The notes: generated by a model not told the origin, from the sequence alone. A stretch of 37,610 bases of DNA from Setaria digitata (GCA_003640385.1 RCAB01000509.1:5691-43300); one strand, 5' to 3'. Positions 23,034-35,083 are shown, counted from the stretch's first letter. Program-made: numbers and translations.

Positions 23034-23190
23034 CTTTTACACGTGTGCACCCATGCATTATATACGTGGATACGTGTGCATTCATGCGTAATCATGCGTG
23101 TATTCAATAGTAATTCATTTGTATGAATGCGTAAGCTTGTGTATGCGTATCCATACGTCTGTACATTTACGTATCGGCGTAAATAACGTG
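23034..23190. repeat. Degenerate ACGTGTGCAT/ATGCGTA-rich repeat
   Basis: ACGTGTGCA recurs 31 bp apart (23041 and 23072), and ATGCGTA/ATGCGTG, TACGTGGATACGTG and TACGTA variants are packed through about 150 bp. CpG and alternating purine-pyrimidine steps are strongly enriched over the surroundings. Probably a decayed minisatellite. Confidence 0.55.
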
Positions 23191-23199
23191 AATTGGTTG

Positions 23200-25039
23200 T
23201 CATGAAGTAACAGGAAAATGAGGAAGAAAGGAAGGATGAAAGAGTGGGAAGGAAAGATTTTGAGGATAAATTATGGTTTTATTTGATGAGTCTTCGTCGA
23301 TCCGATTCAATTCAACATGTTAAAAGTGAGGTCAAGGTACGGCAGGAAATGGTCATATGTGTATGAACAGGTAAAAATACTGACTATTTTATACAAGTAT
23401 AGAAAATGGAAAGGGGAAGAGAGGCAGAGAGAGGGGAGAGAAGAGAAATTGTTAGGGTAATTTTGATTACTGTAACTGTTTGGCCTTAAAATTTTGTCCT
23501 TGTAAAATTTCATTCACAACCCACAAAAATCCTTTTTCTCTTTTACCCATCAATTTTGGGCCATTTTTCAAAGTGGAAAGTCTTTTATTGACAAAATTAT
23601 TTTATTCAGTGATTTTCAGTTCAGTTCAAAAATGAAAATGAAAATGAAAAAAAAAAAAAAAAAAGAAAAAACGAAAAAATCTGAAAAAAAAATTATTTTA
23701 TTTTATTCAATTTTGCGAGACTTTTTTTTTTCACTGCATAAAATATTTAAGCGAGGTGGAAAGGGAAGAAGAGGGAAAATGCTAAAAGTGAATAATTTAA
23801 ATAAAATAGAAAATTGTTATTATGGAGTTTTCTTTTTCTTTTTTTATTGAAATAAAAGAAGCAAAGAAAGAATTGCAAATTAATCAGTTCTTGAAGACAA
23901 ATGAAAAAATTTTGAATCAATTCTTTAATTAAGTTAAGCAAAACTATTTTGGGTGGAAAAAAAAAGCTATGAAAAGTTAAATTTTTAATTTACGGAAAAT
24001 TTTATTTTTACAAAATTTAAAGCGTATAAATTTACAGAAGTAAAAAAAAAAAAAAAACAACAGTGATAACAACAATAACAATAACAATAATAATAATAAC
24101 AACAACAACAGTAGCAATGCGATAACAACAACAATAATAGTGCTGATAAAAAGTAGGTATTTCATAGCACATTTATTGCCTACTATATTTATTTTATTGG
24201 CAGCGCAACGGTGTTAACTTTTGTAGCTAACAATAGATAATTAATTCTTTGAAATAAAATTTGAAACTACTAAAAGAAAACTGAGCGTATAAGCATGCAT
24301 TACATTTGCTTAGTTTCATGAATTGAACAAATTTTTACAAAATGCATAATTGATAAAAGTAATTACATTTCAATTAAAAGCTAAAATAGATGAAGTTTAA
24401 TGCTGATTTACCGGAAAAATGAAGGAATGAAACTTTGAGTTTTTGAACCTATCTATATTTGAAAATAAATTTTGAATTAAAATGTAAAAGAATTTAAAGT
24501 AAAAAGTGATAATTTTTTACAGAACAGTAGTAATTTCAGAATAATAATTTTTACTTTTATTTTCTATCTTCCATGATAATAAAGGAAAAAAAGCCGTATG
24601 TTAGTTAAATGTTTCAATTTTAATTTTTCCATTTTCGTTAATCCGCTAAAATCCAAATGCAATTTGAATTTCATTATATTCTATTTCGATGTTTAATTCT
24701 TTTTTTTTGCATTTTTTTCTTTTTTTTTTAACCAACCACAACTTCATAATCATTTAAACTACTGCCAATTTTCTTTTTTTTTTTTTGATTTCTTATTCTT
24801 TTAATTTCTGTTTTTTTTTTATTTCATTTCCTTTTAAAATTTATTACTAGTCTCAAAAACAGCTATGTGACAATGCTTTTTTTTTTTTTTTTTTAAAGGT
24901 AATGCAAAAAATTTTATGTTGTGGTAAGCAAATTAAGAATATCAATTAATTGCATCGGCATATTAATTAATATTACAAGAAATTAAATATCAAAATATCA
25001 GAGTAGTTTTTAAAAAATACTTAAAATTTAACAAAATAA
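23200..25039. other. AT-rich intergenic DNA with microsatellites, no gene seen
   Basis: Contains a GA-rich patch (23401-23447), a poly-A run (23648-23663), an AAC/AAT triplet microsatellite (24057-24140) and several poly-T runs (24714-24730, 24878-24894). The Leu-rich minus-strand frame over the triplet repeat is an artefact. Confidence 0.55.
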
Positions 25040-25077
25040 CACACACATATACACATACAAATGTTATATATATTTAG

Positions 25078-25320
25078 ATGGAAACTTCACATACACATAC
25101 AAATGTCACATGCATTCACATGGAAACTTCACATACACATACAAATGTCACATGCATTCACATGGAAACTTCACATACACATACAAATGTCACATGCATT
25201 CAGATGGAAACTTCACATACACATACAAATGTCACATGCATTCACATGGAAACTTCACATACACATACAAATGTCACATGCATTCACATGGAAACTTCAC
25301 ATACATATACAAATGTCACA
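25078..25320. repeat. 42-bp tandem repeat, five full copies plus a partial
   Basis: Units begin ATGGAAACTTCACATACACA at 25078, 25120, 25162, 25204, 25246 and 25288, exactly 42 bp apart. The last is cut to about 33 bp. A decayed unit (ACACATACAAATGTTATATA) precedes the array at about 25045. Copies are almost identical (for example CAGATGG for CACATGG before the fourth unit). Because 42 is divisible by 3 and the unit lacks stops, all three plus-strand frames stay open; this is not evidence of a gene. Confidence 0.95.
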
Positions 25321-25458
25321 GAGGTACATGAAGAAAGATACTATAAATAAACGTTTAAACATACAGAACAGAAAGACACGTGTCGAAAGATAATGGATCA
25401 TTAAGTATTAATTACAATGCCATTAAATAACTTTTTTGTTTGAATAGAAAAAAAAAAA

Positions 25459-25560
25459 TGTCGCCATCGTCATTGTCATCACTGTCACCATTAGTGTCAC
25501 CACTGCTATCATCATTGTCATCATGGATATCATCATCACCATCATCACCTTCTGGATGAA
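25459..25560. repeat. Imperfect CAT/GTC triplet repeat
   Basis: A TCATC/TCACC/TCGTC-type triplet run. Read on the minus strand it gives an Asp/Gly/Ser/Asn-rich frame without Met, open only from about 25600 to 25435. No homology or convincing splice sites; most likely a microsatellite. Confidence 0.7.
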
Positions 25561-25630
25561 TTAATGTGTGCGACAAGATAATTACCTGTATCTTCTTAAT
25601 CCGTTAAGTAAACAGCAATGTGTGTGTGTT

Positions 25631-25677
25631 AGAGAGAGAGAGAGAGAGGGAGAGAGGGAGAAGGAGAGAGAGAGAGA
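25631..25677. repeat. (GA)n homopurine tract
   Basis: 47 consecutive purines, mainly GA with GGGA interruptions, directly following a short (GT)n tract. Confidence 0.9.
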
Positions 25678-25784
25678 TGGAAATGATTGGGTGTAATTAT
25701 TTTATCTTTCAGTCCATTTTTATCCCTTTTTGAAAGTTATTTGATGTGAAATCAATGCAACGAGAAGAAATATAAATATATATG

Positions 25785-26616
<832 letters not shown>

Positions 26617-26661
<45 letters not shown>
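26617..26661. repeat. Poly-T tract of 45 bases
   Basis: The longest uninterrupted homopolymer in the window. Its length may be affected by sequencing. Confidence 0.95.
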
Positions 26662-26849
26662 CAATTAATTAATTTATTTTGTATTCTTTTGAAAATGAAA
26701 ATAAGAAAAAAAGAATTTTATACTAATAATTAGTGGGAAAGTGTTGTATGTATTCGTTAGGTAAGTGGAATATTTGAGCTAATTTGCACTTCCAATGATA
26801 AATTTTCCACTTTTTATTTTTGCATATTTTAGTACATATATATAATATT

Positions 26850-27130
26850 TTATCATTCAGTAAATTGAATGATAAGTTCTTTTCTTTTTTCCTTTTTGGG
26901 TAATTAGTAGTTGAGTAATTAATGAATGTTCTCTCTTTTTTTTTCCTCACGTTATAGTTAATCAGCAATTAGATGATAAGTTTGTTTTTTAGGTGATTAC
27001 TAATTGAGTAATGGATTTTTGCTGAATGAGTAATTGAAGTTAAATTTTTATTTTTGCTTTTCTCTTTTTTTTCTTTTTTTTTTGTAGTTTTTAGCTAAAT
27101 AACAATTGAGTGATAAAATTTCTGTTCTTT
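26850..27130. repeat. Weak degenerate ~100-bp repeat
   Basis: The recurring blocks AATGATAAGTT, TAATTGAGTAAT/TAGTTGAGTAAT and CAATTGAGTGATAAAATT, each followed by a T-rich run, appear about every 94-101 bp (26898, 26992, 27093). Confidence 0.4.
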
Positions 27131-28310
27131 TTGTGAGAAGAAAAGAAAAGGTTAATTAAAAGCAAATGCCACTCAATAATTACAAGGGCTATAAAAGTAT
27201 TCGACTAATTAATGATTAGTTTTGATAATTCATGAGCAATTGAAAGTTCAAGCTCATTACGATTTGTTGGCATGCAATAAACATAATTGATAAATTGTAA
27301 AGGAGAAAAAAGCAATTTACCAATTATCAGTTATTAATCAGTCACTGTCGGTTTTGCCGCAACAGAGACCTGATATTTGGCAGGTATTAACGGTACAAAT
27401 TGAATTAAACACTTAATAAATTAATTAATTGCCAGCAGTAGAATCTATTTTACACATAAACATCAATGAATTTTTTTTCTATCATCCGATAAGCGTGAAA
27501 ATTAATGCAATGAAATATTCGTAAATTAATTTACAAAAGAATTTTTTTATTTTCTAGTTTCAGATTTGTTTGAGTGAATCAGTAAAAACTGATCGATACT
27601 TTTCATGTATCACCATTATTTATCAGAATTTTTTTTATTAATTTTTTTTTTTTGCTTAAACTTTCTGTAAATTTTCTAAATTTTATCCACATTTTATTAT
27701 CACTATCATCAATCTAATTATTTATCACTGCTATTGTTGCAATAATAGAAGCACTGATTATTGTTATCAGATTATGCTAATGTAATTGATCCAATTCAAT
27801 TTCTTATCAGTAATAAAATTTTTTTTGAGAATTTCCACTTTTTTTTTTCATTGTCAAATTTTTTTTTATACTTTTATAACTTTTTGCCTTTAGCTTCATT
27901 TTATTCGTATCACTACCATGATTTTGTTAATTTGTTTTATCATTTTCATCACTAATAAAGAAATATTTTTACAACATTGTCATTACTTGCAGATCGAAGT
28001 GCTCTTTTATTTTTATCATTGTCACAAAATTATCAATTTCATTCTTGCTATTGCTATTAAACAAATATTTTTGTATTATTATCATTTTTAAATCTCAGCT
28101 CTATTTTATTCTCATTTTTTTTTATAATATTGTCAATTTTATTATTTTTATTATTAATTCGTTTATGAAATTTATTATCGATAGAGAGCATTTTTTGTTT
28201 GTTTTTTTTTTTTCTTTAAATTTTTCATTTCCTACTTCATACTTATTATTTTATATATAATATATGGAAGAAATAAATATTATATATAAATTTTTAACTT
28301 AACAATCTTT
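27131..28310. other. AT-rich intergenic DNA, no gene seen
   Basis: ATT/ATC-rich stretches (27690-28160) and poly-T runs. Short open frames are Phe/Ile/Tyr-rich and unsupported. Confidence 0.55.
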
Positions 28311-28314
28311 AGGT

Positions 28315-28334
28315 ATATATGCATATGCATATAT
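28315..28334. promoter_or_regulatory. 20-bp palindrome containing the POU 'MORE' sequence
   Basis: A perfect dyad centred on ATGCATATGCAT (28319-28330), identical to the published palindromic MORE site bound by POU-domain homodimers. It lies in a TA-rich context, so derivation from a simple repeat is possible. Occupancy is inferred only from the motif. Confidence 0.4.
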
Positions 28335-28550
28335 TTATATAACGATTGATAAGTTGAGAGGTGTGAAAAGCAAACATTGATGATGTTGATTATTACCACC
28401 ATTATTAGTACTATTATTCATTTCTTAATTATCATCTAGAATATTGCTTTAGTTAATTGTCTAAATCGATTTTTTATAGTTTGTGATTATTGGCAATGAA
28501 AATGGTTTGATGATTATAAGGTATGAAATGATTTTATGGCATGATAATGA

Positions 28551-28600
28551 TGATGATAATAATAATAATAATGATGGTAGTGGCAATAGTGGTGCAACAT
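28551..28600. repeat. GAT/AAT triplet microsatellite
   Basis: GATGATGATAATAATAATAATAATGATG followed by degenerate GGTAGTGGCAATAGTGG triplets. Confidence 0.8.
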
Positions 28601-29012
28601 CTTGATGAAATGCTCATAAAATATAATATTTTATAGTAAATTTCCATTTTTTGATGGCAATTAATATTTTAATAGTTTAGTAAATTTCCAAAAAAAATCC
28701 TTCTCTCTTTGTTTCTAATCCTACAAAATATATTTATTTCGCTTTTTTTTTTTTTTTGTCATCGTTAGCTATTTAATTACTTAATTTTTTCTTAAACAGA
28801 TAATAAAATGTTCAGAAATTTATGAATGCAAAAATTTGAATGATGTCTTTCTTTGTAAGAGAAATTTTTGCAAAATTTTCACAAGCAATAAAAAATTATA
28901 TGATAGATTTGAATTTTGTTAAGGAAAAGAACGAAAATAAAAATTGGTGTTAGAGGATGTGGGATAATAAAATCAATGTGTGAAATAAAGTATAAGTGAT
29001 CGGATAAAATAT

Positions 29013-29224
29013 TTCCGGAGGCCGGAAGCATGGAACCGGAAGTATTCCAGTTCTCTTTCATTTGCATTGTTACATCCTGATGGTGACATTTCAATAAGGT
29101 ATAATTTTTTTTTTTTTTACATTCAGCAGAAATTCATTGCATAGATTGTATCTGGAGCATGAATGATTCCGGATATCCGCATGCTGCCGTGAAAGGATAA
29201 AAAAAACCGGAGAAACCGGAAGTT
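29013..29224. promoter_or_regulatory. Cluster of CCGGA/ETS-like sites
   Basis: Six CCGG(A) motifs in about 210 bp of otherwise CpG-poor DNA: TTCCGG-AGG-CCGGAA inverted pair (29013-29027), AACCGGAAGT (29033-29042), TCCGGATATCCG (29168-29179), ACCGG (29206-29210) and ACCGGAAGTTAA (29215-29226). ACCGGAAGT is the canonical ETS-factor consensus. It could be an enhancer, a promoter of an unseen transcript, or the remnant of a GC-richer repeat. A balanced-looking minus-strand frame (29094-28879) overlaps it but lacks homology. Confidence 0.4.
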
Positions 29225-29239
29225 AAGGTTATTCAAGAC

Positions 29240-32200
29240 AAGATGATATGAAATTTTTGAAAATTTGAAATGAAAGATCAATCGTTTTGTCTCGATATTT
29301 CGCTTCTTAGTAAATTTGAAATGAATAAATCATATTCGCAATTGTTCAAACTGTTTAAGTTTTATTTAAGCGAGTGAACTAATGATGCATTATGCATAAG
29401 CTAACCAACTTCAATTTATGCATCTAATTAATTCAAATTAATTTCTGTTTAGCGACAAAAAAAATGCACTAAAAACATATAATAATTTTTCTTTCCATGC
29501 AAGAGTATCAATGGAAAATATTAAGTGATAAAACAAAAGTAAGAATTTTTTAATTTATATGCAAAAATGGAAGAATGGTAAGTAGAAATTATTATAAAAC
29601 AAAACGTATTTTTGATTTTTTAATTAAAAAATACAACGAAAAAATATTAAAGTTTTTTGTTTCATTGTGATAAATTCTCAATAAAAAAAAAAAGAAAGAA
29701 AATAGAAACAGAATGCGAAAATAATTGAGAATATAATTTCAATTCCGTTTATTAATTCTTTCAAGATGGAATTTTTTCATTTTTTTTTTCCTTCATGAAA
29801 AAGTAATTTTAATGCAACACAATACAAGATTATTTGCTATTATCATTATACGGTTATCAATGAAAAAGAAAAAAAAAAAGACAAATTCTCTGATAACTTT
29901 AATTCAATTGTACACGTATAAATAATATCTTCCTTATCACCATGATAAATTCTTTACATTTTATCAAATCTTATGTAGCAAATTTATCCGAAATTTCGAT
30001 AGCGGTTTTAGTCCGGCAGCTGACAATAACAATTTAAGCAAAAAATTTTCCATTTTCTTAGTTGTAAATATGAAATAATTCAACAATTATAAAATTGAAA
30101 CAGAAGAAAGAATAAATTTTGAATCAATAATTTTCAAAAGCAAAAAAAAAAAAAAGAATCAGTAAAATTGCGATTTTTTTTCTCCTTGAAAAAACAAATA
30201 AAGCATTTTGAAAAGATTATTATGAATTGCTAAGTTACATTATCACACGACTGTATCAATTTAACAATTACCCTTTTTCGACACCGATAATAATCATTCA
30301 TTTCTAATGTGACTTTTTACAGGTAAAATTTTGCCAAATGTAAACTATTTGTGAATCCCAAAGGATTATCTAAGAGACAGAAAACAAAAAAAAAAAAAAA
30401 AAAAAGAAATTAGCCTATTTTATAGTCTATTTTACCTTGTGGTTTGTATAATATATGACAGGTGAATGACATTCAGCAATCAAAAAAGAAAAAGCGAAAT
30501 GATGTTCGATGGCCATATGTTTTTCTTATTTTTTTTTTTGTTTTGATTTTTTTTTTTAATATTTAACACCAAAACAGAAACAAGAAAATAGAATAAAAAA
30601 AAGAAAAATGACAAAACAAAATTCAAAATTCAAAAAAAAAAAAAAAAACTGAAAATCTTTTTATTATTCTTTAACTTTATTCAATTTCTTATTTTACATT
30701 TAAGTCCTTTTTTTATCTTTTTTTTTTGCAATTTTTTAATTACAAAAAGATTTAATTTTTCTTCTTTCTATTTGCATTGTTCTCATCTTTTCGTTTTATA
30801 TCTAAAATCTTTTCCTTTCTTTTTTTTTGTCTATTTTCTTACATGTGTAAAATAAATTGAATGGAAAAAATATAAAAAAGAAAAAAAAAAAAAAAAGAGG
30901 GCACAACCTCGTTTTTCTTTTTCTTTTTTTTTTCACTACCTAAAATAACTATTTTATGAGGTATTTTTATGTGATACACCTATCAAAGATCTTTTAGCTT
31001 CCGCTGTACTTCATTTTTCGTATTAATTGTCAAGAAATGATTGACAACAGAAAAATTCAAAAACTCAAAAAAAAAAAAATGAAATTTTTGCCTTCTCTTT
31101 ACCAATGCTCATTTCTTTTTTTTGTTTTTGAAAAATTTTTCTAAATAATCTTTTAATGAATTTTTTTTTTTTGTTATTTACAATGCATATACATATATAA
31201 TGACTATTGCAAATTTAGATTTGTTATTATTTGAGGAATTTAAAAAAGTTAAAAAGAGATATAAAGTGATAGATTGATGAATAAAACCAAAAAATAAATA
31301 TATTAAGTTTATATTAATACTGCAAAATGGATAAAAAAAAACAAACAAATTAAATGCATATGAATGAAGAACAATTATTAATTACCAGTAAAAGATTCAT
31401 GTTGCTTTTTCAAATTTAAAATTAAAAAAAAAAAAGGAAAAAAAAAACAAAAATAGAAAATAGTTAATAATGATAAGAAAGAGAAATGAATTAAATAAGT
31501 AAGCAAATAAATATGCAAATTTATAAAATAATTTTAAAAAAAAGAAGTGACAAAAAAACATGCTTTATATGTATAATTTATATATATATATATAAAAGAT
31601 AATTATGCTTATTGAGAAAAATTAGTAATTACTAGTTTCTGTATACTGTTAAGCTTTTGAACTTAAAAAGAATGGATTGATTAACCGATATTTACACGAA
31701 AATGTTAAAATAGTCTTTAGAAAAATAATATACAACTTTGTCAAATTGCGGTCAATAAATATTTATAGAGACAAGTGGAGAGATATAATTATAATTAAAA
31801 GTTTTAGTGATTAAATGATAAAGCCAAAATGAGAATAGTGGGGAGAAAAATTTGTCCTGAAAATTATTTTCTGCCCAAACTATCATTTAAAATGTGAAAT
31901 AATCAATTGATAGTTGAAGATATTTAAATTAAAATAATATTGATTAGATAGTTGATTGCGTGATAATTTATAGTAAATGATATTATCAAATTTGTAATTG
32001 CTGGAAAAGCTTAATATTTCTTTAATTAAACGTCCCAATAATTAATTATACTGTCATAATTTAGATAAAATAGAATAAAATAGATGAGCTACTCAGTTGA
32101 AATGACTGTAATGATATCAATCACACGGTTACCATAAAGAAACAAAAAAAAAAAAAGTTTTAAATAATTTAAGCAAATCTAGCTCGATTAATTAATGATT

Positions 32201-33015
32201 AAAATAAAATTTCTTCATTTAGTATGACATCTCAAACATTCATTTATCATCCAATCACAATTAGCATTTGTGTAAACAAACAGAAAAGCAAATTTGATTA
32301 TGGTAATTTTAAAGTTAAATTCCTATTCAAATACGATAATTATTCGCTTGAAAAAAAAAGAGGAAAAAATTAAATAATTGAATATCTTAATTAAATCTAT
32401 TTCAAAATATTTCAAATTCTCATCCTATAAAGCATAATACGGGCAAAGTGATATTTACGAATGTCCCAAATGATTTCGATTCATTCAGTTGCTCATCACA
32501 ATGTACAATGTACTCTGTTCAATGTCAATTTCATTCATTGATTTCAAAGTGAAAATTATAAATTTCAATTCATCTCTGTTACAACATGTTTTTGGTACTT
32601 GAAAAAAAAAAAAGAAAAGAAAGAAAAGAAAAACTTGAAGTTGAAAAAAATTCATTTTTTATGAAATTAATTTCAAATTTGTTACAAGCGTTTTAGGAAT
32701 GAAAAAATAACAATAATAATATGTGTAAAGTGTATTTATAAATTTTTTCGAAAAAAAAAAAAAAAAAGAAAAGTTATTTTATCTAATTAATTTCAGTGAA
32801 ATACATGCAGTTTCCTCCTGCTGTTAATTTATTACATCAAATTTTTACATTTTCGAAATCTAATTTTAAAAAATGTTTTTCATTTTTATTTTTGCTCTTT
32901 TCGTTTGCTATTTTCTTAGCATTTTAATATTTTAGACTAACTAAGCTAGGCTGCTAGTTAGCTGAAATAGTTGAAAGTGAAAAGCTTAGCAATAAGCTTT
33001 TGGTGATCAATAAGG
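29240..33015. other. AT-rich intergenic DNA, no gene seen
   Basis: Very dense poly-A/T runs (for example 30389-30405, 30633-30649, 30880-30896), short TA tracts (31580-31594) and ATAAT-type low-complexity sequence. I found no exon, tRNA-like B-box or structured RNA. Confidence 0.55.
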
Positions 33016-33019
33016 AAAA

Positions 33020-33260
33020 TTCCTGTTAACTTCCGGTTTACCTCCTCTCTCTTATCTTCCTTCGGGCAACAAACGGATGCAGTCGTATCGCGTTTCTTTT
33101 GCCTCTTCCTGTTCCCCGATATCTTTTCCGGTTTTCTTCCTTCCGTTTCCCAATTCTTTGTGCAAAATTCCTCCCTTCCATAATTACATACCTCTCTCCC
33201 TCTCTCTCCTCTTCTTTCCCTCTCTCTCGTTCACTTCTCTTCCGTCTTGTGAAATAAAAT
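33020..33260. promoter_or_regulatory. Pyrimidine-rich, CpG-containing segment with ETS-like site
   Basis: About 240 bp, strongly C+T-rich on the plus strand with an unusual number of CpGs (TCGGGC, AACGG, GTCGTATCGCG). It begins with ACTTCCGGT (33029-33037), whose 14-bp context TTAACTTCCGGTTT is the exact reverse complement of 29213-29226. It ends in (CT)n. An 89-codon plus-strand frame (33077-33346) is Ser/Pro/Phe/Leu-rich, as CT-rich DNA would give; I do not call it a gene. Confidence 0.3.
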
Positions 33261-33625
33261 CTTTTCCAATCACTATAAATATACCATTCTTCAATACTAA
33301 TTTCATCGGGACTCTCTCATCTATTCATTTATTAACTGCCAGCTAATTAGTGACAGAGAAAAAAATTTCAGTCCCATGATGTGGAAGAAAAAAATTAATA
33401 AACGAAAAAAAAATTAATGAAATAATTAAAATTTAAAAAAAGGAAGATAAATAAATTATTAAATAAATCAAGCGAAAGTATATCAAGAACTAGGCGATAA
33501 TTCGCTAAAAATTTGCAAGCAACGAAATACATACGAATGAAAAAAAAAAAAAATGAAATTTTAATTTTTATGAAAAACAAAAATTTCCTTTTCAATGTTC
33601 CTAGCATCACTAATTTCTAAATTGC

Positions 33626-33626
33626 A

Positions 33627-33653
<27 letters not shown>
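33626..33653. repeat. Poly-A tract of 28 bases
   Basis: Uninterrupted A run following ATTGC. No retroposon-like body or target-site duplication was recognised around it. Confidence 0.9.
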
Positions 33654-33657
<4 letters not shown>

Positions 33658-33659
33658 AA

Positions 33660-34181
33660 ATCAAAAAAGGAGGTGCTGCTAATACAATGTTAAGTACCTA
33701 AATTTGAATTGTATAAACGGGAAGTGAACTGCGACGATAATTACTAACAAACTTTTATTTTCATCTATTTTTTTTTTCAACCTACTTGTATTTATTTGTA
33801 AAATCTATTTATAAAGTTACGTGTGCATCAGGGCACGTACACGTTATTGCACATGCGTGTACTTGAAACATTCGAGAAATATGAAAATGAATCAAACGTA
33901 CGTAAAAATGGAACAATTATTTTTGACTTAAATAAACATCATATTTGACGTAAAAAATTGTAAGCAATTTTTTCAGCAAACAATAAGCATACATACAGTT
34001 GTACAATTATAAATTAACAATCTGTTTAAAACAGAAAAGTTTTTAAATTATAACATTCAATTTTTTTTTTTCGTTCTTTCTCTCAAATCACAAAATTTAT
34101 TTCATTTCAAGTACCATTTTCTCAAATGTTCAAAAATTTGATCAATTTCAAGTAACTTTTTCTTTTTTTTTGCCGTAATTT
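33660..34181. other. AT-rich spacer, no gene seen
   Basis: Contains a short GTGCATCAGGGCACGTACACG stretch (about 33823-33843) that is GC-richer and alternating purine-pyrimidine, then ordinary AT-rich sequence. Confidence 0.5.
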
Positions 34182-34229
34182 ATAAATTAATTATCACTAA
34201 TGTAGTAATAGAAAAAAAAAATCAAAAAG
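34182..34229 (+). repeat. 48-bp direct repeat, copy 1
   Basis: Identical over 48 bp to 34422-34469, running from ATAAATTAATTATCACTAAT to ATCAAAAAG. The match includes a non-trivial core (ATCACTAATGTAGTAATAG), so it is not just shared poly-A. Confidence 0.95.
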
Positions 34230-34421
34230 CTATTTAAACTGTGTCAAAAAAAGGTTAAATTAATAGCTGGAAGAATAAAGAAATTGAAAAAAAAAAAAAA
34301 CTGTTTTTCTTTTCCGTCCCTTTTTTTTTTTAACTAATTCTATTTGAAGCAAAAAAAAAAAAAATTAAGTTTTCTTCGAAAAAAATTACTATGTAAATAA
34401 AAAGAAAAAATTTATTAATCA

Positions 34422-34469
34422 ATAAATTAATTATCACTAATGTAGTAATAGAAAAAAAAAATCAAAAAG
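34422..34469 (+). repeat. 48-bp direct repeat, copy 2
   Basis: Exact copy of 34182-34229, offset 240 bp. Sequence beyond both ends differs, so the two 240-bp intervals are not simple tandem copies. Confidence 0.95.
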
Positions 34470-34864
34470 AAAAGCAACCTTTCATATTTAATTTTCAATG
34501 TTGAATAAAAAAAAAAACAAATTTGCTTTGAAAAAGTTTACGATTTAAACAAAATGAAAAAAACATTAATAAATTTGAAAATTTATATTTAATATTTCTT
34601 ATTGAGAGGAAAAATTTCTTTTTCCTTTTTTTCATTTTTTTTTTTTTTTTATATTGCAATATGATAAGAGAGATGTGCAAAAAAAAAAGAAAAAAAAAAA
34701 ATTTATGGATTTATATTTAGTGTTATTGGTTTGGATTGTAAAAAATGATAACTCTCATTCAATTTTTCCTTTCTTATTTTTTTTTTTTCCTCCTATCTTT
34801 TCCTTTTTATTTTATTATCCAATTCATCAGGCGGTATATTTAAAGGATTCATGGACATAAACAA

Positions 34865-34930
34865 CTATATACATATATAGGTGTGTGTGTGTGTGTGTGT
34901 GTACGCACACCTGTACACACCTGTGCATGT
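34865..34930. repeat. (GT)11 tract with CACACCTG inverted arm
   Basis: Begins with a CTATATA-ca-TATATAG dyad (34865-34880), then (GT)11 (34881-34902), then ACGCACACCTGTACACACCTGTG. The CACACCT units can pair with the AGGTGTG at 34879, and the alternating purine-pyrimidine run can adopt Z-DNA. Two CACCTG E-box-like cores are present. Confidence 0.85.
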
Positions 34931-35040
34931 ATATAGATATAGATATATATAAATAGCTGTTGATATATAACTTGATTTTTATGAAATATTGTGGAAAGTT
35001 TTGCTGATAAGTTTGTATTTTTGTAAAAATGATTGGAAGA

Positions 35041-35083
35041 AAAAAAAAGGAAAGGAAAGGAAAGGAAAGGAAAGAAAAGAAAG
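35041..35083. repeat. (GGAAA)n pentanucleotide microsatellite
   Basis: Purine tract with five consecutive GGAAA units, bordered by poly-A. Confidence 0.9.

Noticed and set aside
25435..25600. Asp/Gly/Ser-rich minus-strand frame
   Set aside because: It coincides with an imperfect CAT/GTC triplet repeat, has no Met and stops shortly on both sides.
28879..29094. 71-codon minus-strand frame with balanced first 30 residues
   Set aside because: The C-terminal half is AT-driven Phe/Ile/Leu, no family is recognised and no splice sites fit. The non-random feature here is the CCGGAA cluster.
33077..33346. 89-codon Ser/Pro/Phe/Leu frame
   Set aside because: Expected from a C/T-rich tract; no domain, no conserved motif and no supporting splice context.
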